Source: RGIG5675 sp050943435 (GTDB lineage Bacteria > Bacillota > Clostridia > Oscillospirales > Ruminococcaceae). From it: a stretch of 21,933 nucleotides of DNA. A model generated the notes under the pieces. It saw only the letters and a list, made by a program, of their open reading frames with translations, did not search any database and was not told the DNA's origin. The translations under genes and the position numbers were made by a program. Where the stretch lies: assembly GCA_050943435.1 (NCBI GenBank), contig JBMNPE010000020.1, positions 1 to 21,933 of the forward strand, given 5' to 3'. Of the stretch, positions 13,629 through 20,063 are shown one piece after another (the stretch's first letter is position 1; each line of letters begins with the position of its first letter).

Positions 13629-14630
13629 ATGACGGAAGTGTCGGAAAAGATTAGAAAAGTGAGATTCGCGGACGTGTATCCGGGTTCGGAGGGAGGGCCG
13701 GAATGGATAATAGTGGCTGATGGGGAAATGCAGGAAATGGCGTGCAGCGCCTTCCCGGAGGGCAGCTGCGTCGCTGTCACGCCGGAGCAGTGGAAGGTCA
13801 TAGAGAAATCAAGGGAGAGCGAAAGGCGCCACTGGTACGAGTCGCTCTATACGGAGATGTCCTTCGACGAGGCAATAGGTTCCGGGTGGGACGGAGGAGT
13901 GACAGAGGAAGTAGATGTTGAGGCAGAGCCTCCTGACAGCAGGCTCACGGCCCTCGGAATGGAAGGCGCTGTAAGGCTCGCAGCCTTCCTCTCGAGCGCT
14001 GAATCCGGCTGGGGACTCATGCGTGGAACGGAGCTATCAGGAGAAGCTCTCGACGCAGCTGCCCTGGCTTCAATGGGATATGTAAGGAAAGGAAATGTAG
14101 AGATGGACAGAAAAAGGAAATACGAGAACGCGAGCTGGGGAGAGGTGTACCTCGCTTCAGACGGGGAAAGCAGATCATCCAGGGCCTACCCTGTTGTGGT
14201 CATCCAGGATAGGACAACTGCGAGGGGCAGGGACAGCGTGCTTGCCGCGAGGGTGAGGGAAAATAAAGACAACCCGGGCTCTTCCCAGCTTGTTCCCATC
14301 GGGAGATCGTACGGGTTCTCTACGGAGATGTGCGCTGACCTCGGTGACATCTTCCCGGTTCCCAAGGAGAGCCTCGTGCTGTATCTCGGATCAGTTACTG
14401 ACGGCGAAGTAAGGGAGAAGATATGGGAGTGCCTGAGATATGAATTCGGGATAAGGGTCTCCAAGAGGAACAACTCAATAAGGATGGCCCTCTGCCCGAG
14501 ATGCCTTAGGCAGATGAGCGGCCCCAATGTCAGGATCAGGAGGGCAGACCTCATGCAGGAGTCCCGGGAGACCTGCTACATATGCCAGAAGGAGCCCGGG
14601 TACGATTACTTCGTGACAAAGCTTAGATGA
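13629..14630 (+). CDS. PemK/MazF-like domain protein with C-terminal zinc module
   Basis: This 333-aa soluble protein appears to have three parts. Residues 1-165 are acidic and unrecognised. Residues ~168-275 resemble a PemK/MazF ribonuclease fold: SWGEVYLASDGE, then YPVVVIQDRTTARGRDSVLA, and a late SLVLYLGSVTDGEVREKI segment. Residues ~285-333 hold a four-Cys module: CPRC (289-292) and CYIC (316-319), with RIRRADLMQE between and GYDYF after. I recall this module as a small stand-alone domain in Clostridia mobile DNA. MazF toxins cut mRNA, but activity is not proven here and no antitoxin gene is adjacent. The start ATG at 13629 follows GGGAGAGG. A terminator follows the stop. Annotating it as a toxin is tentative. 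Confidence 0.55.
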   Translation: MTEVSEKIRKVRFADVYPGSEGGPEWIIVADGEMQEMACSAFPEGSCVAVTPEQWKVIEKSRESERRHWYESLYTEMSFDEAIGSGWDGGVTEEVDVEAEPPDSRLTALGMEGAVRLAAFLSSAESGWGLMRGTELSGEALDAAALASMGYVRKGNVEMDRKRKYENASWGEVYLASDGESRSSRAYPVVVIQDRTTARGRDSVLAARVRENKDNPGSSQLVPIGRSYGFSTEMCADLGDIFPVPKESLVLYLGSVTDGEVREKIWECLRYEFGIRVSKRNNSIRMALCPRCLRQMSGPNVRIRRADLMQESRETCYICQKEPGYDYFVTKLR

Positions 14631-14639
14631 AATAGAAGT

Positions 14640-14678
14640 CCGCGGCGCTTGGTTTTAATCAACGCCGCGGCTGTTTTT
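14640..14678 (+). terminator. Intrinsic terminator
   Basis: An 8-bp GC stem (CCGCGGCG at 14640-14647 with CGCCGCGG at 14663-14670), extended inward by TTG/CAA, is followed by CTGTTTTT. It ends the PemK-like gene. Confidence 0.85.
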
Positions 14679-14720
14679 CACAAAAGGATATTCGTATTCA
14701 TTTTGTTTACCAATGAACTA

Positions 14721-14756
14721 TTTTGCATATCGTATGCGATAATTGGTTTAAACTAA
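14721..14756 (+). promoter_or_regulatory. Promoter and operator region of the ArsR-type gene
   Basis: TGCGATAAT (14735-14743) looks like an extended -10 box; no good -35 is seen. It overlaps TATCG-tatg-CGATA (14729-14742 region) and GCATA-tcg-TATGC, and lies beside the palindrome GTTTAAAC (14746-14753, widened to TTGGTTTAAACTAA). A repressor bound here would block the promoter; the ArsR-type product of the next gene is the natural candidate. Confidence 0.45.
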
Positions 14757-14776
14757 TGAACGAAAGGAGCTCCTGT

Positions 14777-15130
14777 ATGGATATCGAGAAGGAGACCCGG
14801 GAACTTTCGGAAGAACTCAGGAACACGAGGGGAATACTGACTGCACTGGGTGACGAAGTCAGGCAGCACATGATCCTCGTGATGCTCCAGAACCCGCACT
14901 GCACCGGGATGAGGGTCAACGACATCGCAGAGAAGACTTCACTTTCACGCCCTGCGGTCTCACATCACCTAAAGATACTCAAGGATGCCGGGCTCGTTAA
15001 GATGAGAAAGGAAGGAACCAAGAATTTCTACTACTTCGACGAGAACACCGAGTCCATAGACAGGCTCATCGGAATGCTCAGCCACGCAAGGTCAATAATG
15101 GCGTCACTCCCGGACAGAAGCGGATATTAA
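14777..15130 (+). CDS. ArsR family transcriptional regulator
   Basis: This 117-aa protein is a winged helix-turn-helix repressor. ILTALGDEVRQHMILVML is the typical ArsR opening helix. GMRVNDIAEKTSLSRPAVSH forms the recognition helix, and HHLKILKDAGLVKMRKEG leads into the wing. No CxC metal site of the ArsR metal sensors is seen, so it probably senses something else. The start ATG at 14777 follows AAAGGAG at 7 nt; earlier in-frame codons lie in the promoter. It is 45 bp upstream of the nitroreductase gene and probably controls it and itself. Confidence 0.88.
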   Translation: MDIEKETRELSEELRNTRGILTALGDEVRQHMILVMLQNPHCTGMRVNDIAEKTSLSRPAVSHHLKILKDAGLVKMRKEGTKNFYYFDENTESIDRLIGMLSHARSIMASLPDRSGY

Positions 15131-15175
15131 TCAGGAAGGGTTATTTATACAGATATAACAGGAGGAAATACAGAT

Positions 15176-15835
15176 ATGGATTTAAACGAAGCGATCAGGG
15201 AAAGGCACGCAGTCAGGAAATTCACCGACAAGCCGCTCGACAGTGCAGCAGTGGAAGAACTCAACAATGATATAAAAGCTGTCAACAGCGAAGGCGGACT
15301 CGACATACAGCTCATTACAAATGAGCCCGAGGCATTCCAGGCCGGAAAGCCGAGCTACGGCAGCTTCCAGAACTGCAGAAATTACCTTGCCCTCATAGGC
15401 CCGAGGGGAAAGGACGAGGAGATCGGATACTACGGGGAGAGGATCGTCCTCAAGGCAAGGCAGCTCGGAATCGATTCCTGCTGGGTTGCAATGACTTACA
15501 AGAAGGGCAAGGCTGAGGGAAAGGAAGCAAAAGGCGAGAAGACATACATGGTCATAGCCCTGGGCTACGGACAGGACCACGGCACGCCCCACAAGATAAA
15601 GTCCCTGACGGACGTGAGCGACTACAAGGAAGGCGACCCCGACTGGTACAAAAAGGGGCTAGAGGCTGCGCTTCTCGCTCCCACGGCCATGAACCAGCAG
15701 AAGTTCTTCTTCACTAGAAACGGCGACAAGGTTACGGCAAAGGCAGGGTTCGGGTTCTACACGAAGACAGACCTTGGAATAGTCAAATACCACTTCGAGG
15801 TGGGATCGGGAAAGGGCCCGGAAGTCTGGGAATAA
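15176..15835 (+). CDS. Nitroreductase family protein
   Basis: This 219-aa protein is a predicted FMN-dependent oxidoreductase. It opens with the family signature IRERHAVRKFTDKPL, which binds FMN phosphate through the Arg residues. LKARQLGIDSCWVAMTY and YMVIALGYGQ are typical, and LEAALLAPTAMNQQKFFF carries the conserved A-P-x-x-x-N-x-Q motif in a late position. The arrangement resembles the TM1586-type branch, in which two half domains are joined, and not classical NfsB. The substrate is unknown. The start ATG follows GGAGG. It is linked to the ArsR-type regulator upstream and ended by the terminator at 15866. Confidence 0.85.
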   Translation: MDLNEAIRERHAVRKFTDKPLDSAAVEELNNDIKAVNSEGGLDIQLITNEPEAFQAGKPSYGSFQNCRNYLALIGPRGKDEEIGYYGERIVLKARQLGIDSCWVAMTYKKGKAEGKEAKGEKTYMVIALGYGQDHGTPHKIKSLTDVSDYKEGDPDWYKKGLEAALLAPTAMNQQKFFFTRNGDKVTAKAGFGFYTKTDLGIVKYHFEVGSGKGPEVWE

Positions 15836-15865
15836 TACGGTAAAAGGGAATAGCAGCACATGGCG

Positions 15866-15899
15866 CGGCGCAGTCAACGCACTGCGCCGTGTTTAGTTT
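15866..15899 (+). terminator. Intrinsic terminator of the nitroreductase gene
   Basis: A perfect 9-bp stem (CGGCGCAGT at 15866-15874 with ACTGCGCCG at 15881-15889) has a 6-nt loop and is followed by a T-rich tail (15890-15899). Confidence 0.85.
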
Positions 15900-15916
15900 C
15901 TAATGCTTCAGTGTGA

Positions 15917-15948
15917 TATTATTAAAAAAACAGGAACAGGCGTTCCTG
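15917..15948 (+). promoter_or_regulatory. Promoter -10 box and SOS-box-like dyad of the EEP operon
   Basis: TATTAT (15917-15922) is a likely -10 box, with a weak -35. Starting about 9 bp after it is the perfect dyad CAGGAAC (15931-15937), four bases, GTTCCTG (15942-15948). Its core GAAC-N4-GTTC equals the Bacillus/Firmicutes LexA box consensus. It sits where a repressor would block the operon, but it differs from the local lexA operator (CAAC-N4-GTTG). Confidence 0.45.
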
Positions 15949-15964
15949 CATTGGGAGAGAAATT

Positions 15965-17071
15965 ATGACTGAGGCTAAAGGAAAGAAACGGATGCCCCTT
16001 GTTCTAAAGATTCTTCTCATAATAATCTGTGTCATACTCGCTGCAGTGCTCCTGCTGCTCATTGTGCTGAGCATTGCGGAGTACCGCCCGGATGACGTCG
16101 AGACAGTTGCTGTAACTGCTTCGGATGACTCAGAGGCCAGAACCCTCTCGTCGGGCGACACCATCACGATCGTATCCTGGAACACAGGGTACGGAGCTCT
16201 AGGAAAGACGGCCGACTTCTTCATGGACGGCGGCACAATGGTAAAGACCGCCGACGAGGAAGGAGTGGAGAGCAACATGGAGGGGATAGAGGAAGCAGTG
16301 AGCGATCTCTCCCCGGACATACTGTTCCTGCAGGAAGTCGATACCAACAGCTCGAGGTCGTCGCACATAGACGAATCCGGGGAATATGCTGATGAATTCT
16401 CCGACATCCTGGGCGAGAGCGCATTTGCCTACAACTTCAAGGTGCTCTTCGTGCCGTATCCTATTCCCCCTATAGGGACTGTAAACAGCGGTATCCAGAC
16501 GCTTTCCTCATACGGAATCAGCAGCGCCGAGAGAATACAGCTTCCGTGCTCGTTCAAGTGGCCCGTCAGGATTGCAAACCTCAAGAGATGCCTGCTCGTG
16601 AGCAGGATTCCGATAGAGGGCTCCGGCGGGAAGGAGCTTGTGGCAATAAACCTCCACCTCGAAGCCTACGACCAGGGCGAGGGAAAGGCAGCACAGACAG
16701 CAGCCTTAAAGGAATTCATGCAGGAAGAGGTCGACAAGGGCAACTACGTGATTGCCGGAGGGGATTTCAACCAGACGTTCTCCAACCTCGATACTTCTGC
16801 ATATCCGCAGTTTGAGGACTGCTGGCAGAGCGGGCTCATAGACGTGAGCGAATTCGGCGACTCATTCTCGTTCTACATGGATTCATCCGTCCCGACGTGC
16901 CGCTCGCTCGACAGGCCGTACAACGGCGAGAGCCCCGACGAGTTCCAGTTCTACGTGATCGACGGATTCATAGTTTCAGACAACATAGAGGTCATCAGCG
17001 AAGAGACCATAGACGAGGGATTCGAATACACTGACCACAATCCCGCGGTAATAGAGATAAAACTTGACTGA
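15965..17071 (+). CDS. Membrane-anchored endonuclease/exonuclease/phosphatase family protein
   Basis: This 368-aa protein has a basic N-terminus and one long membrane helix (about 11-37), so the catalytic domain probably faces outside. The EEP fold shows the main metal and catalytic residues: Asn73 in SWNTGYG, Glu124 in LQEVD, His231 in NLHLEAYD, Asp267 and Asn269 in GGDFNQT, Asp333 in YVIDGFIVSD, and Asp357-His358 in TDHNPAV. Such enzymes are metal-dependent phosphodiesterases acting on DNA, lipids or inositol phosphates; the substrate is not visible. The start ATG follows GGGAGAG. It is the first gene of a four-gene chain that continues with SIMPL, alcohol dehydrogenase and TetR genes. Confidence 0.88.
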   Translation: MTEAKGKKRMPLVLKILLIIICVILAAVLLLLIVLSIAEYRPDDVETVAVTASDDSEARTLSSGDTITIVSWNTGYGALGKTADFFMDGGTMVKTADEEGVESNMEGIEEAVSDLSPDILFLQEVDTNSSRSSHIDESGEYADEFSDILGESAFAYNFKVLFVPYPIPPIGTVNSGIQTLSSYGISSAERIQLPCSFKWPVRIANLKRCLLVSRIPIEGSGGKELVAINLHLEAYDQGEGKAAQTAALKEFMQEEVDKGNYVIAGGDFNQTFSNLDTSAYPQFEDCWQSGLIDVSEFGDSFSFYMDSSVPTCRSLDRPYNGESPDEFQFYVIDGFIVSDNIEVISEETIDEGFEYTDHNPAVIEIKLD

Positions 17072-17084
17072 GGTAAGGTAAAAG

Positions 17085-17765
17085 ATGAAGAAAGATTATC
17101 CCGAGGACAGGACCATAGCAGTGACGGGGAGGGCTGCACTCAAGGCGAAGCCAGACACCGCCGTATTATCCGCAGACCTGTGCGGAACTGAGAAGGAATA
17201 CTCAGACGCAGTTTCCAGGGCCGTGAACAAGCTGAGAAAGTTCAAGAAGGCAATGAAGGACTGCGGAATAAGGGAGAGCGATATCAGGACGAGCAGCTTG
17301 AGCATATCCCCGGTCTACGACACAAAGACCGATGAAAGCGGCAGGACGTCCAGGGAGTTCAGGGGATACAGTTATTCTCACTCCGTTGAGGTGGAAGTGG
17401 GGCTCGACGACAAGGTGCTCGGTGACGCCGTCCAGGCGATGGCGGAATACGACATAGACTCCGACCTCAGGATTTCGTACAAGCTCAAGGACGTGTCCAT
17501 CTATAAGAACCAGCTCATAGAGGCGGCCATTGCAGAGGCAATCTCAAAGGCCACCCTGATCTGCTCTTCCCTCAAGGTGGTGCTCGGGCCTGTAATTAAC
17601 ATAGAGTATTCTTTCAACGACGACATCTCTCTATATGATGCCGGAGTCATGAAGCCTAAGATGGCCTCGGCGATGCTCATGGAGAAGGCCAGCCTTGATG
17701 ACATGATAAATCCGCAGGACATTGAACTCAGAGATTCAATTTCGATTGAGTGGGAGATAGAATGA
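17085..17765 (+). CDS. SIMPL (DUF541) domain protein
   Basis: This 226-aa protein starts RTIAVTGRAALKAKPDTAVL, the classic SIMPL opening (I-x-V-x-G-x-G/A...P-D). IRESDIRTSSLSISPVYD and GYSYSHSVEVEV follow the family order, and a long helix with AIAEAISKATLICSSL comes before the C-terminal strand. Many SIMPL proteins are exported, but this one has no signal peptide and looks cytosolic. The function of the family is unclear. The start ATG lies 13 bp after the EEP gene, with AAGG upstream. The stop overlaps the alcohol dehydrogenase start by ATGA. Confidence 0.88.
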   Translation: MKKDYPEDRTIAVTGRAALKAKPDTAVLSADLCGTEKEYSDAVSRAVNKLRKFKKAMKDCGIRESDIRTSSLSISPVYDTKTDESGRTSREFRGYSYSHSVEVEVGLDDKVLGDAVQAMAEYDIDSDLRISYKLKDVSIYKNQLIEAAIAEAISKATLICSSLKVVLGPVINIEYSFNDDISLYDAGVMKPKMASAMLMEKASLDDMINPQDIELRDSISIEWEIE

Positions 17766-18976
17766 GTTTTTCGTGGAAGCTTAAGGTATTCTGGTTCAGA
17801 TTCTGCCAGGACCTGATGTCGCCCTTCATGAAGGGCATGAAGTACTCAGGGCAGACTGTGCTGGAAGGCGAGGACGCATTCCTCAAGATTCCTTCGCTTC
17901 TTTCGGAGAGGGGGCTTAAGAAGCCCATGCTCGTTTCCGGAAGGACCGTGTGCAGGCTCGAGAGCTACAGCCGCCTGCTGGAGGCTCTTCCCGGGGCTGT
18001 GACGTACAATCAGGTGGGCTCCGACCCCAAGGCCTCCCAGGTTGTCGAGATGGCCGGAATTTTTAAACAAAACGGCTGCGACAGCATAATAGCCATAGGC
18101 GGGGGCTCCTCTATGGACGCATCCAAGGCCATGGGAGCCGTATGCGCAACCGGAAAGAATCCGGACAGGCTGCACGGGGTCCTCAAGGTACATAAGAAGC
18201 TTCCTTTCCTTGTAGCAGTCCCGACCACGGCAGGCACCGGCTCTGAGTGCACTGTTGCGGCTGTTGTGACATACGACTGGGATGGGAGGAAGATGGCCAT
18301 AAACGACCCGTCGCTGCTGCCAGCGGCCGCAGTGCTGGATCCGAGGCTCACTGAGACACTTCCTGCACACCTCACCGCCTACACCGGCATGGACGCCATG
18401 ACACACGCAGTGGAGGCATATCTCAACAAGAGGTTCCTCTCCAAGGAGAACGAGAGGAATGCGGTCGAGGCCGTAAAGCTCATATTCGGGTCCCTTCCTG
18501 CGGCATATGCCGACGGTAGCGATCTCTCAGCGAGGTCCAATATGCTGAGGGCTTCCTATTTAGCCGGAAAGGCATTCACCGCGGCGTGTGTAGGCAATGT
18601 GCACGCAATAGCGCACACGTTCGGGGGACTCTACCACGTGCAGCACGGGCTTGCAAACGCCGTGATTCTCCCTGTGGTGCTGAGGGACTACGCGGAGCAT
18701 TCCCCAAAGAGGCTGGCGTCTCTCGAGAGGGAAACTGCAGAAAACGCTCCTTTGGACGACAGGGAAGCGGCCCTGTCCTTTATTGACAAAATAGAGAATA
18801 TTAACAGGACCCTCGGAATCCCCGACCACCTCACGAGGAAGGAAGAGGACGTGCCCACGATGGCCGACTGGGCCTACAGGGAGGCAAATCCCCTGTACCC
18901 GGTTCCTGTAATATATTCGAGAGAACATTTCATGGAGATCATCAGAAAGGTGTCGACGCCTCAGGAGGAATCATGA
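17762..18976 (+). CDS. Iron-containing alcohol dehydrogenase
   Basis: This 404-aa protein is a group III, NAD(P)-dependent, iron-type alcohol dehydrogenase. The cofactor loop is IIAIGGGSSMDASKAMG (about 109-125), followed by PTTAGTGSE (154-162). The metal ligands are likely Asp211 and His215 in GMDAMTHAVEAY, then His281 and His295, with the conserved His285 in NVHAIAHTFGGLYHVQHG. All are present. Substrate and direction are not readable. The start ATG at 17762 has GGGAG just upstream and overlaps the SIMPL stop. The stop overlaps the TetR gene (ATGA). Linkage to a TetR regulator suggests inducible metabolism or detoxification of an alcohol or aldehyde. Confidence 0.92.
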   Translation: MSFSWKLKVFWFRFCQDLMSPFMKGMKYSGQTVLEGEDAFLKIPSLLSERGLKKPMLVSGRTVCRLESYSRLLEALPGAVTYNQVGSDPKASQVVEMAGIFKQNGCDSIIAIGGGSSMDASKAMGAVCATGKNPDRLHGVLKVHKKLPFLVAVPTTAGTGSECTVAAVVTYDWDGRKMAINDPSLLPAAAVLDPRLTETLPAHLTAYTGMDAMTHAVEAYLNKRFLSKENERNAVEAVKLIFGSLPAAYADGSDLSARSNMLRASYLAGKAFTAACVGNVHAIAHTFGGLYHVQHGLANAVILPVVLRDYAEHSPKRLASLERETAENAPLDDREAALSFIDKIENINRTLGIPDHLTRKEEDVPTMADWAYREANPLYPVPVIYSREHFMEIIRKVSTPQEES

Positions 18977-19509
18977 CTGAGGAAAAACTCACAAACAACT
19001 ACGTGATCAAGGAGAGCCTCGGGATCGCACTCGTGCAGCTCCTCAAGGAAAAGGAGCTGAGCCGGATCACCGTGTCGGAGCTTGCCGAGAAGGCCGGCGT
19101 CGGGAGGGTTTCCTTTTACAGGAACTTCGGGACAAAGGACAACCTCTTAAGATACGTAATCGGCAATATAACAGACGGGTTCATCAAGAATTCGGGGATA
19201 GACCTCAAGGACCCGCTCTCAAAGGAGAGCCTAACCAAGCTGTACTCCCATCTCTACGACTACAGGGAGGTGACCCCGCTCCTCATAAGGGACCACAGGA
19301 TGGACTTCGTCAAGGACCAGTTCGACAGGATACTCATTGACCCCGACTCGTCGTACAGGGAAAAGTACCTTAGCAGCTTCCTGTCGGGGGCTCTCTACAA
19401 CGTGTACTGCGCCTGGGCAAAGGGAGGCTTTATCGAGACCCCAGAGGAGATTGCAGACATAATTTCATCCGGAGGCACTAAGCTTGGTGAAATAAACAGA
19501 AAAAAATAG
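18973..19509 (+). CDS. TetR/AcrR family transcriptional regulator
   Basis: This 178-aa protein has an N-terminal helix-turn-helix: ITVSELAEKAGVGRVSFYRN with FGTKDNLL (about 32-60). The C-terminal part, with YREVTPLLIRDHRMDFVK and FLSGALYNVYCAWAKGG, resembles the TetR_C_8/DhaS-like ligand domain. It probably senses a small molecule and controls this operon or a nearby gene. The start ATG follows CAGGAGGAATC and overlaps the dehydrogenase stop by ATGA, so it is the last gene of the four-gene chain. A strong hairpin follows. Confidence 0.88.
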   Translation: MTEEKLTNNYVIKESLGIALVQLLKEKELSRITVSELAEKAGVGRVSFYRNFGTKDNLLRYVIGNITDGFIKNSGIDLKDPLSKESLTKLYSHLYDYREVTPLLIRDHRMDFVKDQFDRILIDPDSSYREKYLSSFLSGALYNVYCAWAKGGFIETPEEIADIISSGGTKLGEINRKK

Positions 19510-19532
19510 AAATAATCTACTGCAATATATAG

Positions 19533-19581
19533 AAAGTTGATGTATCATCTAATTAAAAAGATGATGCATCAACTTTTTTTT
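19533..19581 (+). terminator. Long terminator hairpin with embedded MarR-type palindromes
   Basis: AAAGTTGATGTATCATCT (19533-19550) pairs with AGATGATGCATCAACTTT (19559-19576), all 18 positions paired if one G-T wobble is allowed, with an 8-nt AT loop. Eight T residues (19574-19581) follow. Each arm contains a small palindrome: TGATgtATCA (19538-19547) and TGATGCATCA (19562-19571), 24 bp apart, of the type bound by MarR proteins. It lies just 16 bp before the marR-type start codon. A possible -10 box, TATATA (19526-19531), lies immediately upstream. Confidence 0.8.
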
Positions 19582-19597
19582 GCACGGAGGCTTCCGC

Positions 19598-20062
19598 ATG
19601 GATGATTCAAAGAGGGAAATAACCAAGATCGCGAGAGAGGTCGGGAAGTTCACCGTGAGGACGCTGAGGAAGGACGGGATCGGCAGTTCCGAATTCGACG
19701 TGCTCCACGTGATACGCAAAAACCCCGGAATAAAGCAGTCCGCGATCTGTGAAGTTACAGGACTTGACAAGGGTTCCGTGGCCAGGATTACGGCGAATCT
19801 GGAGCAGAAGGGGTATGTAGAGAGGAAGCCGGACCCCAAGGACAGAAGGAGCAGGGAGCTGTACGCCACTGACTCCGCCGACGGACTCAAGAATTCCAAG
19901 GCGAAGATTGAGGCCGAATTCTACGAATGGCTTCTAGAATCCTTTTCCGAGGACGAGAAAAGGGAATTCTGCAGGATGCTCGAAATCATCTACGAAAAGT
20001 GCAAGAGCGAGAGCAAGGCGGGATTCCCGGAGATGACGAAGATAATAGAGGATTCCGACTGA
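19598..20062 (+). CDS. MarR family transcriptional regulator
   Basis: This 154-aa winged-helix protein shows SSEFDVLHVIRKNPGIKQSA, then ICEVTGLDKGSVARITANLE as recognition helix and QKGYVERKPDPKDRRSRELY as the wing with the conserved D-x-R-x-x. Helical dimerisation ends flank it. MarR proteins commonly repress linked efflux pumps and let go when they bind a toxic compound. The ABC exporter genes that follow fit this. The start ATG at 19598 follows CGGAGG at 7 nt. Only one base separates its stop from the next start. Its promoter is puzzling because a terminator hairpin lies directly upstream. Confidence 0.9.
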   Translation: MDDSKREITKIAREVGKFTVRTLRKDGIGSSEFDVLHVIRKNPGIKQSAICEVTGLDKGSVARITANLEQKGYVERKPDPKDRRSRELYATDSADGLKNSKAKIEAEFYEWLLESFSEDEKREFCRMLEIIYEKCKSESKAGFPEMTKIIEDSD

Positions 20063-20063
20063 C

